Below are positions 36,175-43,474 of a DNA stretch of 64,000 nucleotides, piece after piece. Every line of letters begins with the position of its first letter. The stretch's first letter is position 1. The stretch covers positions 1 through 64,000 of the forward strand of contig NZ_WHPF01000001.1 in the NCBI RefSeq assembly GCF_013106755.1. Reading direction: 5' to 3'. The position numbers were made by a program, and so were the translations under genes. The stretch comes from Limnovirga soli (GTDB taxonomy: Bacteria; Bacteroidota; Bacteroidia; Chitinophagales; Chitinophagaceae). The notes below the pieces were generated by a model. That model was not told where the DNA came from. It made no database searches and saw only the letters and a program-made list of their open reading frames with translations.

Positions 36175-36224
36175 GTACAAGTGTGCGACGCAAGTAAAGC
36201 CAAATGCATGCACCATTGCCGGGC
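36175..36224 (+). repeat. GTGCGACGCAAG element, copy 16 (plus)
   Basis: GTACAAGTGTGCGACGCAAG, then TAAAGCCAAATGC, ending CATTGCCGGGCT. It is a full-length copy just after the DUF58 stop codon. Confidence 0.9.
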
Positions 36225-36238
36225 TAATAATATTTCTC

Positions 36239-37615
36239 TTATAACACCAATGTTCTGGAATGCTTTCCCAGTAAAGTTTCCAGCTTATGCTCATTATCTA
36301 AAATCGTTCTGCGCAAAAGCGATAATCGCCAATTGGTTTTATACATTTCCACCTCGTTTTTCTCCTGCTGTATAAACAACCATTGCACCAGTTGTATCAG
36401 ATATGTACTTTGCAAACTATTACTCAGCTTTACAAAAACAATGGTGGTATAAGCCGATTGGTTATTTAGCAATACAGCAATATCATCTGCATGGCAAAAA
36501 GAGGAAACTATAATTACCGATGCATCTTTGGCACCAGCCAATTGGGTAATATTTTTATCTGCCTGCCATTTGCTGGTACTAAGCGCATATTGCACCAGAT
36601 CCTGCTCAGCCGCATTAGGCAAAGTGGGCGTAGGCTGGTCGGCCACCAAACGCAAAGCAAAACCCTGTTTAGTAAGTTGCTGATATACGCCCCACAACAT
36701 GGTTTTGTAATAGTTTAGAAAAAATATTTCGGCGGTGCTATTACCGGCAATATCGAATGCAGTGTAAAAAGAGGTATAAATATAGGCATGCGAAGCGGTA
36801 GGGTCAAGCACTTCGGGGGTGCGTACCACCAACTCTTTATTTTTGGCATAAATTTTCCAAACAATGCGCCTCACATCGTCGTTATTTTCAAAATTCTTAT
36901 AGTTCAGGTATTCGCCTTCTACCTTTTTCAGTTCTTCAATGCGGGTGGCGCTATCCTCTGTTTTGCGTGGCGAAACAGGCATATTTGCTATAGCAGGGGC
37001 AAAAGGACTTGTATAAAAACGATTACTTACTGGAAGGGCAATGGTAAAAGAAAAAAACTGAAACATATCCTCAAAATACAACACCAGTTTTTCTATTCGG
37101 TATTCTTTTATTTCTGGTAATTGCCAATGGTATTCACCCATATACTGGCTGCTAAACAACTTTTTCTGCTGCTGTTGTACTAAGGCAAATTTTGGTGAAA
37201 ACTGCTTATCATCGTATTGTAAGCGCAATTTGATAAATCCAAGCAAAGGTTTTAGCAAAGGTGCAATGGCAATAATTATTCTTTGTGTGGGCTTATTGCC
37301 ATTATTTGCTGCCGCCGCTTTGCTTTGTATAGAAAATTGGATGTTATTCTTTTTCATTCGCCAAACAAATACCAGATAGGCCAACAAAGAAGAGATTATT
37401 GCCACCCCAACAATAACCGCCACAAACCATACAGCCGCCTTTAGTAAAAGGGTAAAAATATCGGCGAAGGAGCTGCCTGGCTGGGTATTATTGGAGAGTA
37501 ACCAATTGTATACCAGCACCCCTGCAACTGAAAATAGCAGAAAGTAAAAGGTAAAAGGTATAAAAAATAAGGCCCATCTTAACTGGCCACGAATATATTG
37601 AAGTGTTCTTCCCAT
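36239..37615 (-). CDS. DUF58 domain membrane protein, 458 aa
   Basis: Two membrane segments lie in the first 85 residues (FFIPFTFYFLLFSVAGVLVY, then VWFVAVIVGVAIISSLLAYL), followed by a beta-rich region. The DUF58 signature follows around residues 237-262: EYLNYKNFENNDDVRRIVWK, then KNKELVVRTPE. The last third has a Rossmann-like VWA-type pattern. DUF58 proteins accompany MoxR ATPases and transglutaminases; here the order is DUF58, transglutaminase, MoxR on the minus strand. A 270-bp gap with repeat copies 15 and 16 separates DUF58 from the transglutaminase gene, which is unusual for this normally compact cluster. Confidence 0.85.
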   Translation of the reverse strand: MGRTLQYIRGQLRWALFFIPFTFYFLLFSVAGVLVYNWLLSNNTQPGSSFADIFTLLLKAAVWFVAVIVGVAIISSLLAYLVFVWRMKKNNIQFSIQSKAAAANNGNKPTQRIIIAIAPLLKPLLGFIKLRLQYDDKQFSPKFALVQQQQKKLFSSQYMGEYHWQLPEIKEYRIEKLVLYFEDMFQFFSFTIALPVSNRFYTSPFAPAIANMPVSPRKTEDSATRIEELKKVEGEYLNYKNFENNDDVRRIVWKIYAKNKELVVRTPEVLDPTASHAYIYTSFYTAFDIAGNSTAEIFFLNYYKTMLWGVYQQLTKQGFALRLVADQPTPTLPNAAEQDLVQYALSTSKWQADKNITQLAGAKDASVIIVSSFCHADDIAVLLNNQSAYTTIVFVKLSNSLQSTYLIQLVQWLFIQQEKNEVEMYKTNWRLSLLRRTILDNEHKLETLLGKHSRTLVL

Positions 37616-37712
37616 TATAATAAAGCTAAATGTAAAGAAAGATCAATGGCTGAAAAAACTAGTACCCCGCAAAGGGTATTTTTTAACTGAAACTTTGCTT
37701 TCTTTGCCACGA

Positions 37713-38612
37713 ATGAGCAATTTAATCACTTACCGGCAATGCCCCATTTGCAGCAGTACTCAAATTACGGCTGTATTAGATGCAAAAGACTATACTGTTA
37801 GTAAAAATAATTTTAGCATTTGGCATTGCCAGCAATGTAATGGCCGGTTTACGCAACATGTTCCAGATGCTGCATCTATTGGGGCCTACTACCAATCGGC
37901 AGATTATATTTCCCATTCCGATACAAAAAAAGGGCTGGTTAACCGGCTCTATCATTTTGTACGCAGTTATACCCTGCAATCTAAAAAGAACCTGGTAAAA
38001 GAAGTTAGCCGCCGGCAAAACGGTGTTTTATTGGATGTGGGTGCCGGTACCGGTGCTTTTGCAGCCACTATGCAGCAAGCTAACTGGCAGGTTACCGGAC
38101 TGGAACCCGATGCCATTGCCCGTGAAAATGCCATGCGTAATCACGGGCTGCCATTAGAATCGCTTAGTCAGCTATTTAGCTTCCCCGCCCAAAGTTTTGA
38201 CGTAATTACCATGTGGCATGTGCTGGAGCATGTTCACGATTTACACCCCTATATTAAAACTTTTCAAAAAATATTAAAGCAACAAGGTGTACTTATTATA
38301 GCTGTACCCAATTATACCAGTTACGATGCTACCCTGTATAATAGGTACTGGGCGGCCTATGATGTACCCCGCCATTTATATCATTTTTCGCCGCAAAGTA
38401 TGCAGCAGTTAATGGCTCAGCATGGCTTTATTGTAGATGCTTACCGCCCCATGTGGTTCGACAGTTTTTATGTTGCCATGTTAAGCGAACAATACAAAAA
38501 CGGACATAATAATTTTTTAAATGCCATTTGGAATGGTTTTATATCAAATCTAAAAACACTGGCCAATACTGAGCGGTGCAGCTCGGTGATTTATATTATC
38601 AGAAAAAAATAA
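37713..38612 (+). CDS. Class I SAM methyltransferase with zinc ribbon, 299 aa
   Basis: The ATG at 37713 (MSNLITYRQC) is preferred over an upstream TTG. Residues 10-42 hold a zinc ribbon (CPIC, then CQQC). SAM-binding motif I is LLDVGAGTGAF, motif II region GLEPDAIA, and the WHVLEHVHDLHPYIK segment is typical of Methyltransf_23 proteins. A PRHLYHFSPQS segment follows, common in methyltransferases that act on sugars or lipid-linked intermediates. The exact acceptor is unknown. It is divergent from the DUF58 gene. Confidence 0.85.
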   Translation: MSNLITYRQCPICSSTQITAVLDAKDYTVSKNNFSIWHCQQCNGRFTQHVPDAASIGAYYQSADYISHSDTKKGLVNRLYHFVRSYTLQSKKNLVKEVSRRQNGVLLDVGAGTGAFAATMQQANWQVTGLEPDAIARENAMRNHGLPLESLSQLFSFPAQSFDVITMWHVLEHVHDLHPYIKTFQKILKQQGVLIIAVPNYTSYDATLYNRYWAAYDVPRHLYHFSPQSMQQLMAQHGFIVDAYRPMWFDSFYVAMLSEQYKNGHNNFLNAIWNGFISNLKTLANTERCSSVIYIIRKK

Positions 38613-38624
38613 AAAGGTTTATTG

Positions 38625-38673
38625 GCCCGGCCACATATATGATATCATCTGCGCTTGCGTCGCACTCTTGTAC
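38625..38673 (-). repeat. GTGCGACGCAAG element, copy 17 (minus)
   Basis: GCCCGGCC, then CTGCGCTTGCGTCGCACTCT, then TGTAC on the plus strand, followed by ATTCGGG; GAGTG core form. It lies between two plus-strand genes, at the 3' end of the methyltransferase. Confidence 0.85.
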
Positions 38674-38718
38674 ATTCGGGTTATATGGCAGCTGCATTAA
38701 GTATTTCCACCACAAATT

Positions 38719-39087
38719 ATGCTCAGGTTTCAAAAAAAATATTTTATCCCGGCTATCCTGCTTTTTGTAACAGAAGTACTGATAGCCATTTTTTTGCACG
38801 ATAAATATATACGCCCCTATTTTGGCGATTTTTTGGTGGTAATTTTAATGTATTGCAGCATTAAAAGCTTGTTTAACATACCACCATGGCCTTTGGCTAT
38901 AAGCGTACTTTTAATTGCTTACCTGCTGGAGGTTTTACAATATTTTCATTTTTTACAACTGTTTGGTTTACAACATGTGGTATGGCTAAATATTATTCTG
39001 GGTAATGGTTTTGCCTGGGGCGATTTAGTCGCGTATACATTAGGAATAGTTACAGTATTACTACTTGAAAGAACCGCTAATAAATAA
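38719..39087 (+). CDS. DUF2809 family membrane protein, 122 aa
   Basis: Four membrane segments in a short protein, with the family signature: RPYFGDFLVVILMYC (residues ~32-46), LLIAYLLEVLQYFHFLQLFG in the middle and GNGFAWGDLVAYTLGI near the end. DUF2809 proteins are integral membrane proteins of unknown function, somewhat similar to VanZ-like proteins. No partner is evident nearby. Confidence 0.85.
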   Translation: MLRFQKKYFIPAILLFVTEVLIAIFLHDKYIRPYFGDFLVVILMYCSIKSLFNIPPWPLAISVLLIAYLLEVLQYFHFLQLFGLQHVVWLNIILGNGFAWGDLVAYTLGIVTVLLLERTANK

Positions 39088-39130
39088 TGTAAAAAACTGT
39101 CGTATTTTTTTGCCCCCACGCCTACCTGCC

Positions 39131-39180
39131 GTACAAGTGTGCGACGCAAGTAAAGCCAATGGCAGCGCTACTGTTGGGCC
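39131..39180 (+). repeat. GTGCGACGCAAG element, copy 18 (plus)
   Basis: GTACAAGTGTGCGACGCAAG, then TAAAGCCAATGG, ending CTGTTGGGCC. It lies between the convergent ends of the DUF2809 and glutaminyl cyclase genes. Confidence 0.9.
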
Positions 39181-39193
39181 AATACTTATTCAA

Positions 39194-40009
39194 TTAATTT
39201 AGTTGTATTTCAAACAGGGCCGGCCAAAATTTACCGGTTACCAGCAAGGTGTTTTTTGCGCTGTCGTATGCAATACCATTAAGTACATTTCCGGTGTTAT
39301 TATCGTATTTGGCGGGGTTGTATACCATACCGCTTTTATCAAGCAATCCCTTCATATCTAATTTAGACAATACTTTTCCGGTAACCGGATCAATTTTTAA
39401 AATATCATCGGTTAAATATACATTGGCATAAATGGCACCGTTTACATATTCCAGTTCATTTATATTACCCACCGGGCCATAATTATCGGTAACGCTAATG
39501 GTGCTAATAATTTTAAATGTTTCCGGATTTACAAAATACAGGTTGCTGGACCCCGTGCCAATAATAAGGTCTTTGCCATTGTGGGTCATACCCCAACCTT
39601 CAAAAGGCCAGGTAAATTCCGCTGTTTTTTTAAAGGTGGCGGCATCGTACACAAACACCTTATGCTCTTCGTAGGTAAGCTGATAAATTTTATTATTTAA
39701 AATAGCTATGCCTTCGCCAAAATAATTGGCAGCCAAATCAACATCTTTTACCGCTTTTCCAGTTTCCAATTGAAGCTGGCGCAATTTGCTTTTCCCCCTG
39801 TTACCAGTGCTTTCATACAAAACATTATTTAATAAAACCAGTCCCTCGGTATAAGAGCTGGTGTCATGCGGATATACTTTAATTACGTTATACGTGGCAA
39901 CTGGCACTTCTGTAGGTACATCTTGCTGCTGCGTGGTAGTGCCACTGCCGCCGCCATTACAGGAACAAATAAAAACTAACGCCGCTATAAGTAAAATAGG
40001 ATAACGCAT
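39194..40009 (-). CDS. Glutaminyl-peptide cyclotransferase lipoprotein, 271 aa
   Basis: Forms pyroglutamate from N-terminal Gln of exported proteins. A lipoprotein signal peptide ends FICSC (Cys17), placing it in the periplasm. The rest is the five-bladed propeller of the plant/bacterial type glutamine cyclotransferase family: YPHDTSSYTEGLVLLNNVLY, then ESTGNRGKSKLRQ, YFGEGIAILNNKIYQLTY, FEGWGMTHNGKDLIIGTGSS, INELEYVNGAIYANVY and VLNGIAYDSAKNTLLVTGK. Many exported proteins in this window would have Gln at +1 after signal cleavage, which are natural substrates. A TACATTTG -7 box lies at 40026-40033. Confidence 0.93.
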   Translation of the reverse strand: MRYPILLIAALVFICSCNGGGSGTTTQQQDVPTEVPVATYNVIKVYPHDTSSYTEGLVLLNNVLYESTGNRGKSKLRQLQLETGKAVKDVDLAANYFGEGIAILNNKIYQLTYEEHKVFVYDAATFKKTAEFTWPFEGWGMTHNGKDLIIGTGSSNLYFVNPETFKIISTISVTDNYGPVGNINELEYVNGAIYANVYLTDDILKIDPVTGKVLSKLDMKGLLDKSGMVYNPAKYDNNTGNVLNGIAYDSAKNTLLVTGKFWPALFEIQLN

Positions 40010-40025
40010 ACATATAAAGTTGCAA

Positions 40026-40033
40026 CAAATGTA
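40026..40033 (-). promoter_or_regulatory. -7 box for the glutaminyl cyclase gene
   Basis: TACATTTG on the minus strand (TAnnTTTG), 16 bp upstream of the ATG, predicts a leader of about 11 bases. No clear -33 TTTG is visible. Confidence 0.45.
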
Positions 40034-40141
40034 ATGTGCTATATTTTAAAAAAATGGTAAGAATAAAATAAAATTGTACCATAACACCAACAAAATGAGG
40101 ATAGTTGGCTTTTAAGATTTACATTACAAAAAACAAGAATT

Positions 40142-41446
40142 ATGAATATAAAAATCTACACTTTACTCTTCCTGATTGGATTGTGCACATCTGCAATGTC
40201 TGGTTTGGCTCAAAAACCTTTTAGCAAAAATTCGGCTCAAAGCGAGAAAAAATTATCTAGCCACTTACCACCAACGGTACAAGGAACATCAGGTGATTGT
40301 GACACCATTAATTACCCTGTGAATGAGTTATGGTCTGGCACTACCTATCTCGTTACCAATGGCAAACCTGATTATGTAAACGGTACAAACAAGTATCTCG
40401 ACAAGCAAAAGGGAAATACATTCGACCTGTCGGCCTCTTCTTTCACCCATCTTCTAGGTTGTTATTTTGCTTTTGGAAAAGCTAATTCAAAAACAGGAGC
40501 CAACCTGAACAAGAAAATATTTTTCAGGGTATATGACGATAATAGCGGTGTACCTGGCACTTTACTGGCTACAGAAGAAAGAACACTTTCTCAGGTTAAA
40601 GCAGATGTTTTGGCTTCTTCTTTTACTTATATCAATTTTACAACCCCGTTGGCTTTACCTACATCAAAAGTGGTACATATAACTGCGGACATTTCTAATT
40701 TCAAATACCCAAATGATTCTATATGGATTGCAGGCACTCTTGATGGAGAGGATGTTCCTGGTTTGGCAATTGAACAATGGAGTGATGATAGTTGGGTACC
40801 TTTTAATGATCAAACAAACGGGTATGGCATTGATGTAACTCTTTGGGCATTCCCAATTGTCAGCACTAGTGCAGGTGGTTGTTCAGCATTACCTGTTAGC
40901 CTTATTTCATTCAATGGTGAAAGGAAAAATAATGATGTAAGTTTAAGTTGGAAAGTAAGTAACGAGCTGAATATGAAAGGTTATGAAATTGAAAAAGCCT
41001 TTAATAACGGTATATTTAAACCCGTAACAAACATTAGCTCCATAAATAGTTCTAAAGAATATATATACAATTTTACAGATAAGAATGCCTTTGCATCTTC
41101 AGGCGGCGCTGTACAATATCGCATCAAACAAATCAACGCCGATGGCACATTCACCTATTCAAAAACAATCGGCTTAAACGGCAGCAGCAATATAAACAGC
41201 ATTTTGTTTTCAAACCCGTTCAACAATGCATTAAAGGTGCAGTTTAGCTTAGCTACAATGCAAACCATTACTGCTAAACTTTACGACATACAAGGCAAAT
41301 TAGTTGCTACAGAAAAAGCGGCAACATATAATGCCGGCTCCAATACAATTACATTAATACAATCTACTCAACTTAAAAACGGTTTATACATTTTAAAAAT
41401 CGATGCTGGTAATGAACAGCAGATATTCAAAGTAGTAAAACAGTAA
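40142..41446 (+). CDS. Secreted protein with T9SS type A sorting domain, 434 aa
   Basis: The signal peptide ends SGLAQ (about residue 24). Residues ~50-245 form a beta-sandwich-like domain of unknown function, seen in other secreted Bacteroidota proteins (NKKIFFRVYDDNSGVPGTLL). Residues ~255-350 are fibronectin-like (LPVSLISFNGERKNNDVSLS, then VQYRIKQINADGTFTYSKTI). The C-terminal ~75 residues are the T9SS type A sorting domain (NPFNNALKVQFSL, then TAKLYDIQGKLVA, then NGLYILKI). No enzyme motif is visible. It ends with a good terminator. Confidence 0.85.
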   Translation: MNIKIYTLLFLIGLCTSAMSGLAQKPFSKNSAQSEKKLSSHLPPTVQGTSGDCDTINYPVNELWSGTTYLVTNGKPDYVNGTNKYLDKQKGNTFDLSASSFTHLLGCYFAFGKANSKTGANLNKKIFFRVYDDNSGVPGTLLATEERTLSQVKADVLASSFTYINFTTPLALPTSKVVHITADISNFKYPNDSIWIAGTLDGEDVPGLAIEQWSDDSWVPFNDQTNGYGIDVTLWAFPIVSTSAGGCSALPVSLISFNGERKNNDVSLSWKVSNELNMKGYEIEKAFNNGIFKPVTNISSINSSKEYIYNFTDKNAFASSGGAVQYRIKQINADGTFTYSKTIGLNGSSNINSILFSNPFNNALKVQFSLATMQTITAKLYDIQGKLVATEKAATYNAGSNTITLIQSTQLKNGLYILKIDAGNEQQIFKVVKQ

Positions 41447-41470
41447 AAATACTTTTAACTCAATAAAAAA

Positions 41471-41498
41471 GCAGGAACAAATAATTCCTGCTTTTTTT
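41471..41498 (+). terminator. Terminator after the T9SS-A protein gene
   Basis: GCAGGAA (41471-41477), a 7-base loop, TTCCTGC (41485-41491), then seven T. The left arm is preceded by six A, so it could also work in reverse. Confidence 0.85.
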
Positions 41499-41527
41499 AT
41501 TTAACTAGTTCTTATCATATACGGCAT

Positions 41528-41535
41528 TACTTTTG
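41528..41535 (+). promoter_or_regulatory. -7 box for the DUF4197 gene
   Basis: TACTTTTG fits TAnnTTTG and lies 24 bp before the ATG at 41560. The -33 region is not clear. Confidence 0.45.
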
Positions 41536-41559
41536 AGATATACACTTAAACAGTTGTAC

Positions 41560-42273
41560 ATGAAAAATTGGGTATTATTATTTGCATTATCAGTAATTGG
41601 CACGTTTTCGGTTCAGGCACAATCGCCACTTGACCTCCTAAAAAAAGTAACCAAGCCCAAATCGGGTGATTCGCTAAGCACCAATGATATTGCCAGCGGC
41701 TTAAAAGAAGCCCTTAGTAATGGCGTAACCAAAGGCACCAGCAAATTATCGGCAGTAGATGGTTTTTTAAAAGATGCTGCTATAAAAATTCTTTTACCTC
41801 CCGAAGCGGAAAAAGTGGAGAAAACATTACGTGGCATTGGCCTAGGCAAACAAGTAGATGATGCCATTGTATCTATGAACCATGCTGCGGAAGATGCAGC
41901 AAAAAGCGCTGCACCCATATTTTTAAATGCCATTAAAGGCATGAGTATAACTGATGCCTGGGGCATTTTAAAAGGCGGCGACACCGCAGCTACCGCCTAT
42001 TTGCGCAGTAAAACCAATGCCTCATTAACCGAAGCATTCAAACCAGTCATCGATCAATCTCTGGCTAAAACCGGTGCTACCAAATACTGGAACACCCTAT
42101 TTAGCAGTTACAATAAATTTTCGTTTAAGAAAATAAACCCCGATCTAAGCAGCTATGTAACTGAAAAAGCTTTGTCGGGCATTTTTTATGAAGTAGCCTT
42201 ACAGGAAACGCAAATCAGAAAAGATCCAGTTGCCCGAACAAGTGATTTATTGCAAAAAGTATTTGGCAAATAA
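41560..42273 (+). CDS. DUF4197 family exported protein, 237 aa
   Basis: The start at 41560 gives a clean signal peptide ending VQAQ; the frame also opens at 41533 without need. The mature part is the helical DUF4197 domain: NDIASGLKEALSNGVTKGTS, then ILLPPEAEKVEKTLRGIGLG, FLNAIKGMSITDAWGILKGG, and the end YVTEKALSGIFYEVALQE followed by IRKDPVARTSDLLQKVFG. Function unknown; the family is found in the periplasm of Bacteroidota and Proteobacteria. Single-gene unit. Confidence 0.93.
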   Translation: MKNWVLLFALSVIGTFSVQAQSPLDLLKKVTKPKSGDSLSTNDIASGLKEALSNGVTKGTSKLSAVDGFLKDAAIKILLPPEAEKVEKTLRGIGLGKQVDDAIVSMNHAAEDAAKSAAPIFLNAIKGMSITDAWGILKGGDTAATAYLRSKTNASLTEAFKPVIDQSLAKTGATKYWNTLFSSYNKFSFKKINPDLSSYVTEKALSGIFYEVALQETQIRKDPVARTSDLLQKVFGK

Positions 42274-42306
42274 TATTTATTCCACTTTCGGATATTATGT
42301 AATGGT

Positions 42307-42358
42307 GGGCCCATCAGTAAAATAACTATTGGGCATCCGTTGCGTCGCACTCTTGTAC
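42307..42358 (-). repeat. GTGCGACGCAAG element, copy 19 (minus)
   Basis: GGCCCATC, then GGGCATCCGTTGCGTCGCAC, then TCTTGTAC on the plus strand; GAGTG core form. It lies after the DUF4197 gene and is followed by a second GGGTCGGGCC. Confidence 0.8.
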
Positions 42359-42395
42359 GTCCCAATCCGGGTCGGGCCTTTATACATCCTGGTAA

Positions 42396-42433
42396 TAGTA
42401 TGAATACAATTAGTGAATATTGTATTCATACTA
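42396..42433. promoter_or_regulatory. Perfect 15-bp inverted repeat
   Basis: TAGTATGAATACAAT (42396-42410), an 8-base loop, then ATTGTATTCATACTA (42419-42433). ATTCATACTA recurs as a third partial arm at about 42442. The remaining 290 bp before the barrel gene show only a small palindrome CTTGTTTAAAACAAG at 42478-42492. No T run follows the large hairpin, so a regulator-binding site or RNA structure is more likely than a terminator. Confidence 0.5.
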
Positions 42434-42739
42434 CTTATTTTATTCATACTACCATTTGCAGCCGGTAAACTTCTAATCTTGTTTAAAACAAGTTAAAACA
42501 ACTACAGTCGATTAATACTCCTATCTTTTTTCACAGCTACCCACTTGCATTACCATAACCCAGCTTAATTAAACACCAATCCAACTGCTATTGCTTTTAT
42601 TGCAATGCCATCCTTCTCTTCACCCAATGCCAGCCAGCCAACAATTTTAGATTTTCTTTTAACAATACTTATAAGAAACTGGTCGTTAAAGCAAATGATT
42701 ATGGCACAACAATTGAATTACATCAACAAAACAACAAAT

Positions 42740-43333
42740 ATGAAAAAGATCATTTTAGCAGCACTGGCAATTATCGCATTTTCAACAATCACTAAAGCCC
42801 AAGGTTTTCATTTAGGTGTAAAAGGTGGCGCCAACATGAATAAAATTGAAGGGCAATCTTTTAAAGATGGTTTCAATTTTGGGTACCAGCTAGGTGGCTT
42901 TATGGAAATTGATTTTAATAAAAAAATCGGTATCCAGCCAGAAATTTTATTTAGCCAAACAAATACCAAAGTAGGCAATGGCTTTCAGGACATTTATGAT
43001 GGCATAGGAAGTGCAATTACTGGCGATGAAGTAACACTTAACTATCTGAATATCCCTGTTTTGTTACGTATTAACGCTGGTAAATTGCTCACTTTTCAGG
43101 TTGGACCTCAGTATAGCATATTAGTGAACGATAAAGAAAACCTCCTGGAAAACGGGGCTAATGCCTTTAAAAAAGGAGATTTCGCTGCCGTTGCAGGAGC
43201 ACAAATTAACCTGGGCACACTAAAAGTGTATGTCCGGTACAATATAGGCTTAAGCAATATCAACGATATTGACAATAAAGACAAATGGAAAAACCAACAA
43301 CTCCAGTTTGGTGTAGGATTACGAATTCTTTAA
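42740..43333 (+). CDS. Outer-membrane beta-barrel protein (porin family), 197 aa
   Basis: The start at 42740 gives a signal peptide (MKKIILAALAIIAFSTITKA) with Gln at +1; the longer upstream frame from 42605 is unlikely. The mature part has the small eight-stranded barrel pattern of the OMP_b-brl_2 family: HLGVKGGANMNKIEGQSF at the start, then GFMEIDFNKKIGIQPEILFS, LNYLNIPVLLRI and FGVGLRIL at the end, with alternating hydrophobic residues and a terminal hydrophobic residue. Likely a structural or porin-like outer-membrane protein. Confidence 0.88.
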   Translation: MKKIILAALAIIAFSTITKAQGFHLGVKGGANMNKIEGQSFKDGFNFGYQLGGFMEIDFNKKIGIQPEILFSQTNTKVGNGFQDIYDGIGSAITGDEVTLNYLNIPVLLRINAGKLLTFQVGPQYSILVNDKENLLENGANAFKKGDFAAVAGAQINLGTLKVYVRYNIGLSNINDIDNKDKWKNQQLQFGVGLRIL

Positions 43334-43361
43334 ACAATATTATTTCAGGGGGAGGACAATT

Positions 43362-43391
43362 GCCGGATAATTTTATGTATCCGGCTTTTTT
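43362..43391 (+). terminator. Terminator after the beta-barrel gene
   Basis: GCCGGATA (43362-43369), an 8-base loop, TATCCGGC (43378-43385), then six T. Confidence 0.88.
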
Positions 43392-43474
43392 GCGCCATTT
43401 TGTTCGCGTTTTGTTACTTATTTTGCTTTGGCATCTTAATTGAACATTAGAAATACCTTTACCAGCTATAGCTA

